Assembly (NCBI GenBank): GCA_009869945.1
Contig: WIXG01000045.1
Coordinates: forward strand, 186,001 to 250,000
Direction of reading: 5' to 3'
From: Mesaphorura yosii
Lineage: Eukaryota; Arthropoda; Collembola; Poduromorpha; Tullbergiidae
Length of the DNA: 64,000 nt
A program made the position numbers and the translations under genes. Below the pieces are notes generated by a model. It was not told where the DNA came from and did not search any database. It was given only the letters and a program-made list of their open reading frames with translations. This document shows, piece by piece, positions 21,820-34,480 of this stretch (position 1 is the stretch's first letter; each line of letters starts with the position of its first letter).

Positions 21820-24800
21820 TCATCTTGATTTGACAATGCAGTGAGAAGCAATAAATGTCAAGAGAACGGCAGCGAAGGTAATTGGGGAAGTGATGATTGA
21901 AGACGCTCTAGATCCATCTGCAATTAAGATCGCACGAATGTTATTAGCCACTTCGAGCTAAACATATAACTATATGAAAGGGGTAAGTAAAGTCGGTGTT
22001 GTGGTTCGTGTATGGAATTTCGATAGACTTAACGGATTTGAAGTCAAGTACATAAACTTTTATAAATCGCATTGCAAATTCAAATGCATCTCGCAAATCT
22101 TGCGAGTTTTGGATCGTGACTAACAACTGAAATTGCTCTGCTCTCCCTCCTGTTGGCACTAAAAACTGTCTCCCACCTCCCAGATTCTGATTTGACACAC
22201 TGTGCCTGTGCCACTGTTTTTGTTTGCGTCAAATTACGCAAGTCAATGCAAGGCAAAGCATCAACTCAACGTAGACCATAATAAATCACGCAGGCTTCCT
22301 GTTGTCACACAATGTGACATTTTTCCACTACAAGTCTATTATAAATGACGCCTGCCGTTCGATGGGTGCACGACGCACGGTTCCCGTTTCCCAGAACTAA
22401 TTCATTAAACACCATAAATAATGTCTGCATGCGAGTCTGTGCTTGTGCTTACCTTTCCTCCAATACACTTCTTTTCGCATGTAGTAATTCGTGTCTGTAA
22501 TTTTTAAATCACATGTGAAGAGCGTAGTTGAAGATACGTTGTTCTTATCAATAATTTTATAGATGAACGTATCGAAAACATCGTCTTCAGTGTTTGACAC
22601 GTCGGCTTCGACATCCTCAAGCCTAAATTAAAAACAAATACTTGATTACCTGAAGTTTGCAGCAAGCATTTGGTCTCTTGTTTTGAAAATAGCTTACGGC
22701 TGTCGATGTGTTTCATTGGTACCATAATAAAGGGTCACAATCGGTTTCGGGAAGACACCATACGCCCAGCAACTAATATTCAGCAGATTCGATTCGCACT
22801 CTGGATCTTGCCCGAACGGGCTAATTTTTAAGTCGACGTCTGTCGCTGGACCTGCAACCAATAACAAAAATTCAGTCAAAGTCAAAGCCTTCAACAAGCA
22901 AGCAAGAGCGATGTGCTTACAATAAACTGTCATTTTTGCAGTCTTGTATGCTTCTCCAGCAATCGTTGACACTTTACACGAATACTCTCCACTCAAGTCT
23001 GTCGTTGGATTCACGATTTGAAGGGCACGGAATTTCTCAAAGGCCACATCGGATGCTTCGTAATTCAGGTTAAGGCGGTCGTGCAGTCGGCCAAGTGCTT
23101 GTGGTGCGTTCCCGTAAATCCACTGATAAACGAGTTCGCTGTGATTCAAGTACCAGTTTACGACGAGTAGCGTCGTCTCATTCTTGTCAAGACGGTAATC
23201 ACAATCCAGCACGACATTGCTTTCTGTACCGTTCACTATGGTGCGGGGAACTCTGAGATCACGAATGTAGACTGGTGGTGGCGGCGCTGCGATAATTCCG
23301 ATACCTGAAAGATAGAAAGAATGCATTAATGACTCACGAGTTCATCATTCTATTCTTGAGCTTCGATAAAAAAGAAGAAAGTTTTTGGTTTCTGCTCTTT
23401 GACTCGGCGTGAGCCGTAGACCATACGTGGCATTAGCACTGCTCAATTAATCACGATGTGATACGAGGAGTTAAGTGCAGACTGAATGTTGCTCCCGTGC
23501 GCGCTCTCAATGTGGAGTGACAGTGATTTATTGCACCTGGCAACTTCTACGACTTCGTTGAAGATGTGCATGTGGTGAAAGTACGGGACGGGCATGTGAA
23601 AAAATGGCTCGAGACACAGTCAGACTGTCATGCAACGGTGCAAGTTGCACCTTTCTTGTCGATGGTGAACGGAAAGTTTGTTGGATCTCGGGAATCTGTG
23701 AGGGCAGCAAGAAATTTCAAGCCTATATGAATTGTTGGATGCTGAACGCAACCTTCAGCTCGCACAAAAATCTGAATCCGAATTACATGACGTGGGAGAT
23801 GGAAGAAGACTACATCATAATATTTTTAGCTTGCCCGGTCCGTTAAGACTCAATTTATCTGCCCATCCCAAAAAAGAGTCCGAATTTTTTTAGGAGAATG
23901 ACTTACGATCAAAGGAGTAAAGCTAGAGCTAGCCAATATGAAAAGCTATTGAAAGACATCACTCAGATATTTTACATTTGCTGCCGTGGGAAATTGTTGA
24001 GGACAATTTGTTCTCAGATAATTGTTTCCAGAAAATTGTTCCAAATTGAAAACATGTGAAATAAGACGCATTTTAAAGAGTCAATGCGCTATTCAGAATG
24101 GCACGACCAACGTGTTTTACATTAACGTCGTTTTACGACTTATGCACCCGAATCTCTTGAGTTTGAAAGCTTAGTTAATTTTTTTTTAATGTTTTATTTG
24201 CATTTTGCCGTTTTTAGCAACGTCTCGCTCCGTGGACAGAATGGTAGCATAATTCATGCTTTGGGGTCCGTTTAACACAATAATGTGCATAAATTACGGC
24301 TTCTCTAGTTTAAAGCGAAAGAATAAAAAAGCAAATAATTAAACTATTAAATGCAAAACATGAGCTCGGGTAGCATGTAAACGAATGGTTGCGTTGTCGC
24401 TCTCCGTTTGCTGTTCTGTTCCGGTCATAACCCTCTTCCTCTCTTTGTACTTCCCGAGCACAGCCCAGGCACAAGTCCGGCCATCATCTCATCATCCGAC
24501 TCAAGTGCTCGAGCCATGCTATGCCATGCATAGCAAACAACCTTCCCTTGATAAACAGGCAGAAGTCCACGACCACAACCACCGGAAGTCATAATCCTTT
24601 CTGATAAACATCGACGTGCTCAAAATATTAATGCAAGAGGAGACTTTTATACGGCCAAGCCAACAGCCAACTTGCGCAGTCATTTTTTCGTTGATCGTAA
24701 GGTGAGTGAGCAAGCAGGTGAAAAAGAGTGCATGCATTGTTACGCGTAACGTGAATGGTACGTGTGAAGAAGTCAACCGAACCGAAGCGTGGAAATTATT

Positions 24801-27800
24801 AAAGTATACAAGCACTGAAGCTGAAGCACTCGGCCTGCTATTTTTACTTTTATTTCAGAGTTGTCATATCCGCTCTGAGCATTCTGCTTCTGCTCTGTGC
24901 TTGGCGTGTAAAACGCAAGATTCCTCCTTTGTTTAAATACTTTACAACTTAAAAACCCATTGTAGAATTATGATTCAGAGAATTACATGGAATTTCAGTC
25001 TTTGTTGCGTTGGCTGGGCTTTGCTTCAATTCAAACGCAATATTCATGATTCATGCTTAAAATGCAATGCTGTTTGCTTTGAATTTGAGAGAATCTCCAA
25101 AATTCGACTCGAATAATTTCTTTGCCAAGATCGTCCAAAATCATGAGTAGAAAGCAAGCCTATTAATTTTAGCTTAATCTTTATTGTTTCTTGGGCGCTT
25201 GCAGGGAATGCTTAACTTAACGCATCGTAGCACAAAAAGAATGGGCAAGATGAACGCGTGTAGCTCAGGGCTCTCGGGTTGCGCTGTTCAGTTCAGTTGT
25301 ATCATAACTTTATCATTAATTATAATTTTGTGCAAGTTTCCTCAAATTGCAACCGCAGAAAAGAGTGCAGCGTGAATTGCCTCAGAGTTAATGCGTTGCA
25401 TGAAGCATTGTCCAACGCTGTGCTTTGCCAGCATTTGCAGTCGCCCTTGCTAATATTATCTCATTATTGGGAATTTGAATACGAAACGAAGACGACAGAT
25501 TAAGAATAGCATTCTTGCCTTCCTTTTCTGCGCTTTGTGAATTTTTGTGGATGTGCACAGATGCAAGACGAAGACAAAGAAAACAACAAAAACAATGACA
25601 TAATAGCGTGCTAACTGCACGTAAATAAATGAAACGAACGCTTGCTGTGTGTGTCTGTCAGTTTAAGTTTGCGAATGCGAAAGCGATGCGGTGGTTCTTC
25701 ATTTATTTCGGCTCAAAATAAAAATTCTGTAAAGGTTGAGCAAAAAATATGATGCCAAACTGAGAAAAAGCGAGTAGCTTCTGTACACGGTGGCAGTGAC
25801 AAATATTACGGTTGTCATTGTATTGTGCTCCTGAATCTCCTATGCAAAAGCAAAGCCGGTCTGACTGTGACCGGAAGAATGAAATAAATATGCGCAATTA
25901 ACATTTTCAGGATACCATGAACTATATTTAAATACCCTGCCTCGTGTCTCGGTTCCTGTTCCTGGTTAAAAGCTGAATTTCTAAATATAGATCAAATGAT
26001 TAAATGATTCGTTCTCGTTTCCATTTCCTGTCAAAAACTTTCTCACGTTTGTGAATTGTCGCCTGCATGATTTGAGTCCTGTGAAAATGCCACTAACTAC
26101 GAAAGTCCTTCGTGCAATCAACTTTCTACAAAGCAGGCAAAGGATCCGATCAAGTTGACGCACATTGCGTCTGCCGTTTGACCACACGAAAGTACATCTG
26201 GCATTGACATTGAACTTGGAACAATTACAAATTGTTTTCGTGAAATTACGTGTCTTTATATTTTATTATGCACGAGCTGATTTTGATTCGAGCTGAGCAC
26301 GCAATGCCTCTGATCATACTGATTGAACAAAAAGCTTGTAAATACTCGTATGCGCACGCAGAGGTAGCCAAGCCAAGTTACATTTGAATAAATTATGACC
26401 CATCAAACGCCTTTGCTGTGCTGTCCTGCGTGGCTATGTTGTTTGTTCTAGTGAAATGAGAGAAACAATGTCATAAATTCCGAGTCTTGTCCATCTGCCC
26501 ATTCTAAGACCTGAGCACGCTGAGGCACAGGAATCTGGCTAGACTTGGTGCTGCTGCTCTTCTTTCGCATCGTGACCATGCGGTCGACGCAAGCAGGGGG
26601 TTGATTTCGCGTTTCGTGGCAAGTGTCGGATGATTGATAGAACAGTTTAATCGGTTTAAAATTGCAAAAAATTGAGGCAATTTGGAAAACGCCAAAGCAA
26701 GTCGAAGGACTGAATTCATAATTGAAGTCTGCGTATCGTATATCATCATCACCCACAGATTAGAATAATGAATAGATTAAAGGTGCCTCGCAGCACCTGT
26801 TCCCCTTCAGCAGAACCACTTTTTTCTCACTCCTGCTCTCCATGGGCAGAGAATACAGATCAACATCAACTTGCCCCTGCTAAACAAGTCGGATGAAAGC
26901 ATGCTTAACTCACCATTCAGGTGAAAGAAATTCGTATTTCACTCCGCTTTGACACGAACGACAGTAAAACATAAAAAAGTTGAAGAACCAGAACTTTAGT
27001 CGCGTTTTATGCTCTTTTTTGTCTCGTGGTCGCTAATTCACTTCCATCGTAAAAGACTAGCAAGGAGTTGATGCGGTGTCTAGTCGACGATGGAAAGTGA
27101 TTAAAATTATTTCAACGTGTCCAATTTCTTAAAGTTGTCGTTATTCAATCAACAAAATGCAAAAGGGCAATAAAATCCAGTGATTTACGTCTTTTGAGTC
27201 GGGATTTGACAATAGAATAGGTAAATGAGACTGGAATTTGATTTCGGCGAATGAAATTGTCTACGAATTGTACATTGGAACCGATTACAGCTTGACAACC
27301 ACATAAACTACTGTGAATATCTAACGCACAATGCGTAATAAAATTTTATAATGTAATCAGAAGGAAGATTGGACTTTGTGATACGCAAGGAACTAATTTG
27401 AATTGCGAAACATATGTAAATTAGTATTCGGGAGTAAATGTCATTGTTCGCTGCGTAATTGAACTCGAAATCGGCTAAACAATGGCACGGCACTTACAAA
27501 GCCACCAGGTTGGAAAATGACTGAAACCAATGAATAATTACTTAAGGGCGAAGGTTAAAAGTTTTCGTGTCCGAGGTTCAATTTGAGCAAGCTGGAAAAT
27601 TGTGCGTTAATTAATTGCGGTCGTTGAGATGCTTCTCGCTTATCACACGTTTGAATTACTATTTTCAAAACTGCACTTGAGATTTCATCCATAAATTAAT
27701 GAATTCGACAGCGCTAAAAAGATGCGACGAAAGAAGGTTCCAAGGGTTGTTAGTTTCGCAATTGGAGAAACCGGTCCAGTTTTAATTACAACTTGCTTTT

Positions 27801-28058
27801 AATTTTTTGAGTCACTCTTCTTTAACAGTTCAGCTTGTTTGTCACCAGCACTTCGGAAGAGATAAGGAATTATATTGTTTCCAAACCACGTCTCACCGAA
27901 CGCAAAAGTTAGTTTTCACACGCAAAGCAGTGAGATAATCGCAAAATTGTTAATACGTGCAAATCAATCGACTTACCTGTCAGTGCCATAAGGATCACGG
28001 AGATTTGCGCAAGAAACTCTTGCAATTTTCCAAGTCGTTTGCATTTACAGACGCCCAT
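21820..28058 (-). CDS. Two-Ig-domain cell-surface protein, copy B
   Basis: Paralogue of the plus-strand gene at 5046-8096, with the same plan and likely a cell-surface recognition role. Five exons: 28058-27977, 23304-22921, 22851-22698, 22622-22453 and 21917-21820 (888 nt, 295 residues). Exon 1 gives a signal peptide ending ILMALT. Exon 2 gives an Ig domain (VLDCDY, NWYLN, LSGEYSC). Exons 3-4 give the second Ig domain (ISCWAYGVFPKP, FTCDLK, RKEVYW). The last exon has a hydrophobic tail fitting a GPI signal or tail anchor. Exons 1+2 total 466 nt in both copies, the four phases are identical, and exon 4 is 170 nt in both. Intron 1 is 4.7 kb (23305-27976). Copy A has about 20 extra acidic residues in exon 3 that B lacks. 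Confidence 0.85.
23305..27976 (-). other. Large first intron of Ig copy B
   Basis: Defined by a donor at 27976 (GTAAGTCG on the minus strand) and an acceptor (CTTTCAG) before 23304, joining in phase. It is far larger than other introns here. It contains short cysteine-bearing frames (for example 23604-23846 +), but no exon I can support. It may hold enhancers. Confidence 0.7.
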
Positions 28059-29350
28059 GCTGGATTTGATTTCCACTACATCAAAAGCACTAAACTTCCA
28101 TTTACTGCTTGAGCTTTGCAGGTAGATGAACTTCGTCGATAAAAGCTGAGCGCCAGTTTAATCATGTCTGTCGTTAGGTCATGTTCAAGTCAAGAGCTGC
28201 ACTTTACGGTTATAACTTAAGTGACGCTAACTCCTTAAATTCAATTTTTCGATCAAGAGACACTTTAGTCAACAAAGAAAGGCACCAGTTTAATAACACC
28301 GATCCTGTAGAAGAAACGGCACTGCTCTGTGGCGACCTGGTCGACTTGACGTATGAAAACGCACTGTTCCAAATCCATGCGTTTCGTCTTGCTTTTCCCT
28401 TCGATGACTCTCTTCCATTCTTGCCAGCTTTCAATGCATTGTGGTCTTATCGTGAAAAGCTGCTGCTTTTACGTATCTGCCTTTTCAATGTTGTTATTTC
28501 ATTCAAACCCAAACTGTACACACTGCATATTGTTGAGAAGGGTTGCTGCATGCCATGCTTTGTGCTCACATAACTTGGCTCAATTTTGTATAATAAAATT
28601 TTCTCACACAGAACGTGGCACAGAGTTTCGTTGCTAAAAATTACTGGCATAAGTCAGAAATATTATAAGCCCATTTGGCAAGTACGAACGAAGCCAGCCT
28701 TCATTGTTTGTATTGTGCAGAAGCCGAGGCACAATCACGAAGTATATCGGAGCATAATTTCCTCTCCTGCAAATAATTATCAAGAAGTTAAACTTCCTTG
28801 CCCTGGCACACGACACACTTGGCCACCACTCCAGAAATTCATTACTCAAGCACGACACGAGACATGCCATGTCATTAAAACCAAGACAAGAATCAAAAAT
28901 GTACCGCACAGTCGTCGATGATGTCAAGCGAGGAATGGAGCAATTATAAAGTGAAGAACCGCCTGCCTTTTCGTCTGCCATGGCTGTGGCCAACTACTTT
29001 ACGCACGGGTCAGATTTATGGTCGCGTGGATGACTTACACAAACTTTCGAAACCATAAAGAGGGAATTAGTGCAGTTAAATGGTTCAATTGAAACCGAAG
29101 CTAACGCGACACTGCACGACACGCGGCATGGAGGACTTGCACGAAATTAAATTACAGAGGAGACGACAGAACATGAGAGACAAGATTGAATTGATGCACC
29201 CATTAATTTTATGTCACACATTTTATTGTTGTTGACTTTGGTGAGCGCTCTCATGTCTCATCACGCACTAATGCAAACGGTATAAAATGTATAAAATACA
29301 TGTCTATATTGTTCATGGTTGAATCTAAATTTCACGCTATGAGTGCTGCT
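28059..29350. other. Intergenic region between Ig copy B and CFAP45
   Basis: Promoter side of the Ig gene and 3' side of CFAP45. A 130-codon plus-strand frame (28181-28573) shows no known domain and is not supported. Two tataaaa motifs lie in direct repeat near 29280-29300. Confidence 0.4.
29222..29227 (-). terminator. Likely poly(A) signal of CFAP45
   Basis: AATAAA on the minus strand about 125 bases past the stop at 29351. Confidence 0.4.
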
Positions 29351-31647
29351 TCACTTCTTTGACATGCTCTTTTGCCACTCCGGCTTCAATTCCTCTTCCA
29401 CGGCTCGACGAATGTAATTGATGTACTTCTCGGGCAAATTCGAATCGCTGCAATGCAGAAATCGAGTACAGGGCATTAACATATGCACGCCAGCAATCTA
29501 GCTATTACGACATTTGACGTTACCGCAATTCGTCCAATTTTCTCTCCATCGTGCAGCGAATTTCCGCGTCTCGTTGTGCCAGTTCACGACGCAAATTAAT
29601 GCCCTCAATAAAATGGACCTTACGCTCTTGAACCTTCCCAAGCTGATAGTTGTGAATTTGTTCACGGAGATCGTAACGGTATTTTGCATTTCTCTGAAAG
29701 TGGAATACTGCAGATTTTATAGGAGACACAACATTGGAGTTGGAGGTTTACAACGTAATTTAATTTGTGACTTACTAATTGACGTTCCTCTTCTTTCAGT
29801 CTTTCCTGCTCCATGCGATCATCTTGAACATTGAACATTTTGTTATACGCTGCTTTCTCGAACGCTGCCTGCTCGCACATAAACTGCTGCTTTTTTTCTA
29901 TTTGTAACAGTATCGCCTCCTTCAGCAACTGCGTGTTTTGGCGTTTCTTCAAAATGGCGTCTCTTTCTTTGCGCCTCCATTCGCGTTCCTGCTCTTCGAT
30001 ATGACGCTTGGCCCGAAGTTCATCTCGTAATGCTTTGTCGTCCGTAGTCCGCTTTTGTGTGTCTAGCACCTGTTTGACAGCGAGTTCCTTCAGTTTCTTT
30101 TGAGCTTTACGCTCGTTTTCCAGTCGTTCTTCCTCCTCGGCCTTCTTTTTTTGCATTTCCAGGAGCTGGGCAGAATTTTTTCTTTTAACGCTTTTGTTTC
30201 AAAGACTCAATGCACAATTCAAAAATTCCACGGATTAACAAACCTTCTGATCTTCTAAGCGGTCAAACTCTTTCCGTTGTTTCTCCATTTCTACGTGCAG
30301 CATTTGGTCGTTTAACAATTCAATTCCCAGTTTGTGCTTCTTCTCTTCCAGCAGAGCACGATCTCGCATTTCCTTCAAATCAATCTCTTCCCAAGCCTTT
30401 CTCATCTACAAACGGAAAGTCTTTTGACGTTCTGGCTTTTCTTTATTGTTGCGTTTCTTCACTCACCAATTCACGTTCAGCATCGAGCCGTTCCTTCTCG
30501 TAGTATTTCATTGCTTCCTTTTCCTGCAGTTGTGCAAGAATTGCCTCCATGAGTCTCTTCTTCTTGGCTTCGATGAGTTCGATTTCCTCTTGGTCATCAG
30601 GAATGAGTGCATGTGCCTTATCTTGTTCCATTACAGATTGAATTCTTCGCTCTTCTTCTGCTTGCTCGCATTTAATTAGCTCTTTCTCTGCTAACTGCGC
30701 TTCACGAATTGCCTGAACTTTCGCCGCAAGAACGACTTTGTTGATTGTGCGAACTTCGGGCTCATCGTCTTTCAGAATTGCTTGAGCCCGGCAAATGATT
30801 TCTTCCATATCCTCGCGTGATTGTGGACTGATTGAATCGTTGAAGCGATGCTTGTCGATCAGGCGCAGCTCTTCAGCCCGAGCATGGCATTCCTCACGAG
30901 CCCGCAGTCTTGCATTCAATTCATCTTCACACTCCTTCGCCTTTTCCTCTTTAGACTTTGTCTAATTTATTTCAGACAGTTTTAATTCTAGAAATGTATT
31001 AACTAGCAAGAACGCACGTGTTCTTACATTGGCGGCTGTAGCAACATTCTGGTAGTCTTCGCAGGAGAGCACGAATGGGTGTTCGTTCTTCACTTCACCG
31101 TGAACCAAAAGCGTACGAACAATGTCGTGATCGTAAACTGTGATTTTCTCCTTGCATTGGTCCCAAGGTGGTGGGATTGGGCAGCAGCATTTGGCAGCCT
31201 GGCAGATATTACATATGGCTGTCAAATGCAATGTTAAAGTTATTAATGTCGAAACTAACACATGGTACAGGATATCGGCGATAATCGCTCTTACTTTGTC
31301 TGGGCGCGCGCTTTGTTGGGTGGAGAAATTCCTTGGGGTTGGGTTTTCTGGCAATTCCCTTTGGTTTAAATTTATCGACGCATGGGCGGCTCGCAGGACA
31401 GGGGTCAAAAACATACTGCGGTCGATACGCAGACTCATACTCTGTCCAGCCGAATGGTCGGACGATGATATCGTTGACTCCAGGCATCGCGTCGGCAAAC
31501 TTTAAAAAAAGACCACATTAATTTGGCAGCTACAGCGCATTGAAGGTTAGACACTATGCTTTTGTTACCGAAATCGCTTACCACAATTGCCTTTCCCATA
31601 TCCACTGCCGGTGGATTGCACTTGTCAGGTATGTATCTGAATGGCAT
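29351..31647 (-). CDS. CFAP45: Cilia- and flagella-associated protein 45
   Basis: Microtubule inner protein of axonemal doublets, stabilising the A-tubule lumen in motile cilia and flagella. Eight exons: 31647-31582, 31499-31295, 31218-31028, 30961-30467, 30405-30244, 30165-29776, 29693-29524 and 29447-29351 (1776 nt, 591 residues). After a proline/cysteine-rich N-terminus and an NEHPFVLSCEDYQNV segment, it is a long charged helix. Segments match the known family: AAKVQAIREAQLAEK resembles NAKCHAIRDAQILEK, LRAKRHIEEQEREWRRKE resembles LRAKRNQEVADREWRRKE, and the end KLDELRDSNLPEKY resembles KLEELRATGLPEKY. Length is near the vertebrate protein. With the axonemal dynein at the left edge it is a second motile-axoneme gene in the window. 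Confidence 0.88.
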
Positions 31648-32703
31648 GATGCTAATTAGAGCGAATTATCATGCGTTGGCTTGTTAGATTTGTTCAATAT
31701 CAGGAAAAGTGCACACAGTCAAGTGCTTAAAATTCATTTGATCGATACAAATAGCGAGTTTGTATTCCTCCAAAAATTGAAGCCCCCGAGCACCTAGGAA
31801 AATTGGCTCTGTTCTATCGAACAAACAGGATGAATTTATCGGCGTACACAAAATAGCGTACAAGTTGCTAAGCATACGGAGAACACAGGAGACAACAGAA
31901 GACCTGATTTTTCCACCGGTATGAGTGATGGTTTCATTTGGCAATGTGCAAACTCTGCTTTTCATACAAGTAAATCCCACATAACGCAATTGAACTTGTT
32001 TAACTAAATTAAAAGCTGTCGGAACATTTCAAACTTTCCCATGCTGCTGACTCTGCAAGCACTCACGAAAATTGTGTGCATTGAAAGAAAACGTTAATTA
32101 GATCAAGCCGTGACATCGCGTCTCATTACGTCAACCTTGCCACTTGCAAGTTGAAAACCAATACTGCGTAATATATTGAGAAAGCTTTACTTCTTTTGTC
32201 GTGGAATTTGCCATCTTTGAGCGAGTAACAAACAAAAGAGTACAAGCCTTAACGCAGCTAAGATTCTGAGGAACTCTTTTTGTTCGAGTACAGACTAGAC
32301 GGTAAAGACGTAAATCTCAAGATGACTTAGAATTAGATCACAAGAGTCGGAGCTTTCCTTCTAGATAATTAGTGCTAATTTCTGACAAATTATGCAGTCA
32401 GACATTTCGTTTTCATCTACGACAGCTTGTCATGAAGTCACAACTTCTCGGCATAGATTCCGATATGCAAAGCATATTCAAGATTGACTTAGTCCTTGAT
32501 TTTGCTCTGGATTAAATCACCATTTCAGTACTTCTTGCTCACTCCTCAAAAACAGCAGTCAAGATTCGCACTATCAGCCTGGAAAATTCCTGCATCTTTC
32601 CAGAAGTTATTTGCCAGTTGCAAGATTCTCAATTCACAATAATTGTATCAACACTCAAACGTTACCGCGTGTTTTATTTGCTTTGTTGGGAGTGGACGAA
32701 AAA
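31648..32703. other. Divergent intergenic region
   Basis: Promoter sides of CFAP45 (-) and the cysteine-rich gene (+). The minus frame 31684-31989 has no recognisable similarity. Nothing else was seen. Confidence 0.4.
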
Positions 32704-33576
32704 ATGGCAGATTGCAGACAGTTTGGTATTCTTCTTGCCTTTTCTGTGGCTCTGATCCTCTTGCAGAGCTCGTCATTGGCCAAGGCCGCAGCTCCGACCG
32801 TACCACCACACACCATGCCGACTGAACAGCTTGATAAAGTATCGAAGGACCTGAGGGACTCTTTATTCAAGTTGACTGGTACCATTGGAATCGGAAAGCC
32901 CTGTTCGGCTATAAACGATCGCAATAGAACTGAACTCTACACATCAATTCTTAACTACATCAACAGCACAAAGGGAAGCGATGGCAAACCGATCGATCTG
33001 GCACAACTGAAAATGGCTGTGGACAACTTTGCGACCGCAGTGAACGGAGACTTCTGCAACCTTTCTGAGATGTTGCGATGCGGTGAAAACAAAACCTGTG
33101 TGTGTGCTTCTTCTGGAGATCACGTCGGAATCAAGAACGTAAAGATAAACCACGTTGGAGAAACGTGCAAGATAGCCAAGGCATCCGCTTGTGGGCCGAA
33201 ATTTGGCGTCGCCATTGCGAAACAGGGCTTCAGCCTTCTCCCCCCGAACTGTGAGGCTGGGTCAACGTGTATGGTTGCCGGATCCAAGAATACTTGCTCT
33301 GAAAACCAAATTGAGACAGATTTAATGAAGCCTGCGAAGGGTACGCACACAACAACCTCTAAACCGGTGTCAGGACACGCAGGACATCCGCACGGAGGTG
33401 CCACAGGCGCAAACGCCACCCTTGGAAGCGTTTCCTTTGACCAAATAGTTAGGAAAATAAAGGCAGGTGGTTGTGTCTGCAGTGGATTAGCAAAGACATC
33501 AGCGTGGTACGGATTTGTTTTAATTATGCTACTGTCGGCATTCATGTTTAGATTCAGTAGTTATTGGGTAATGTAG
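32704..33576 (+). CDS. Cysteine-rich secreted or GPI-anchored protein, unrecognised
   Basis: Function unknown. Single exon, 290 residues from ATG 32704, chosen because it gives MADCRQFGILLAFSVALILL, a good signal peptide; an upstream in-frame ATG at 32611 would bury it. After a charged, possibly helical region, residues about 115-210 hold a cysteine cluster (CNLSEMLRC, KTCVC, GETC, SACGP, NCEAGSTC, NTC) whose spacing recalls EB-type or other small disulphide modules. A Thr/Gly/His-rich linker follows, then GGCVCSGLAKTS and a strongly hydrophobic C-terminal segment ending FSSYWVM, consistent with a GPI signal or single membrane span. Several N-glycosylation sequons are present. A poly(A) signal lies 12 bases after the stop. 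Confidence 0.7.
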   Translation: MADCRQFGILLAFSVALILLQSSSLAKAAAPTVPPHTMPTEQLDKVSKDLRDSLFKLTGTIGIGKPCSAINDRNRTELYTSILNYINSTKGSDGKPIDLAQLKMAVDNFATAVNGDFCNLSEMLRCGENKTCVCASSGDHVGIKNVKINHVGETCKIAKASACGPKFGVAIAKQGFSLLPPNCEAGSTCMVAGSKNTCSENQIETDLMKPAKGTHTTTSKPVSGHAGHPHGGATGANATLGSVSFDQIVRKIKAGGCVCSGLAKTSAWYGFVLIMLLSAFMFRFSSYWVM

Positions 33577-34480
33577 TTGCTTTATTCAATAAAAGAAGCG
33601 ACCTCGTTCATTCGCTGTTTTATTTCGATTTAAACCTTACTGCATGAATTGATGGGGGATTTTATGCTAAGGATATACTCAGCTCGTTCGAGTAAATTCG
33701 CACGTCATTTACAGCAACAACTTTTTGCAAACTTGCTCTTAACATCGTTCCCTGACTTTGCGTAACAGCTGTAAAGTTTTTTACGGACAATTCAGTATTC
33801 CGTGATTTCAACTTAATCATAAACTGTTGCCCGTTGAACGTGCTTACAAGCTTCGGATAACCCTTCGCACGTCCAGGTTCATTTTCGCTACAAGTAAAAT
33901 GCGAATTTGACAATGGAGAATTCGACGCATAATCTTCTTGAGACAACTGATCGCCATGTATCAGGATTAATTAACTGATTAACATGCCGCAGAAGGGCAC
34001 CAAACCTCTGTTGTCGTTTGATTCAATTTCAATTGAGGCACAATGTGAGTCTTGCCTTTGGTCGGGCCCCAAGCTTAAACAACGTGCACAGGTAAATTTA
34101 ACTCTCAGAAACGCTTCTGAGAGAATTTTTTACTCGGCGATGTGAACAAGGAAACTGAGCCATATAATTAGCGTTGTATAATGACATAATATGCTTTATA
34201 GCTGGAACCAGTATAATGAAACAATGACGAAATACTGGAACCGACTGATCCAACTGAATGATGATTCATGGTACATAGCACGCTTATTACGGTTATGGCT
34301 AAAGATTCCAGTGGACCTTTTTCGCCAAGAGCTCAGTGAAGGAGTTCAGAGTTAGTCAAAGGCGACAGCTTCAATTCCGAGGATTGTCAGGGTCGGTTCG
34401 GAATTGCTCCAGATCTCGCCGGTTTAGCTGCACATTTACGTGCAAATTCCAATATCGCCTAATTTACCACGCTAGGCGGC
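33577..34480. other. Intergenic region with a weak minus-strand frame
   Basis: Holds a 94-codon open frame on the minus strand at 33662-33946 that begins with ATG and shows ordinary amino-acid composition but no recognised domain. It could be a small gene, a 3' exon or chance. Otherwise AT-rich. Confidence 0.3.
33588..33593 (+). terminator. Poly(A) signal of the cysteine-rich gene
   Basis: AATAAA 12 bases after the stop codon, so the 3' UTR is very short. Confidence 0.6.

Noticed and set aside
23604-23846. Cysteine-bearing 80-codon frame inside the large Ig intron
   Set aside because: Its length is expected by chance, and it has no similarity or promoter.
28181-28573. 130-codon plus-strand frame near Ig copy B
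   Set aside because: No domain, no splice partners and ordinary for AT-rich intergenic DNA.
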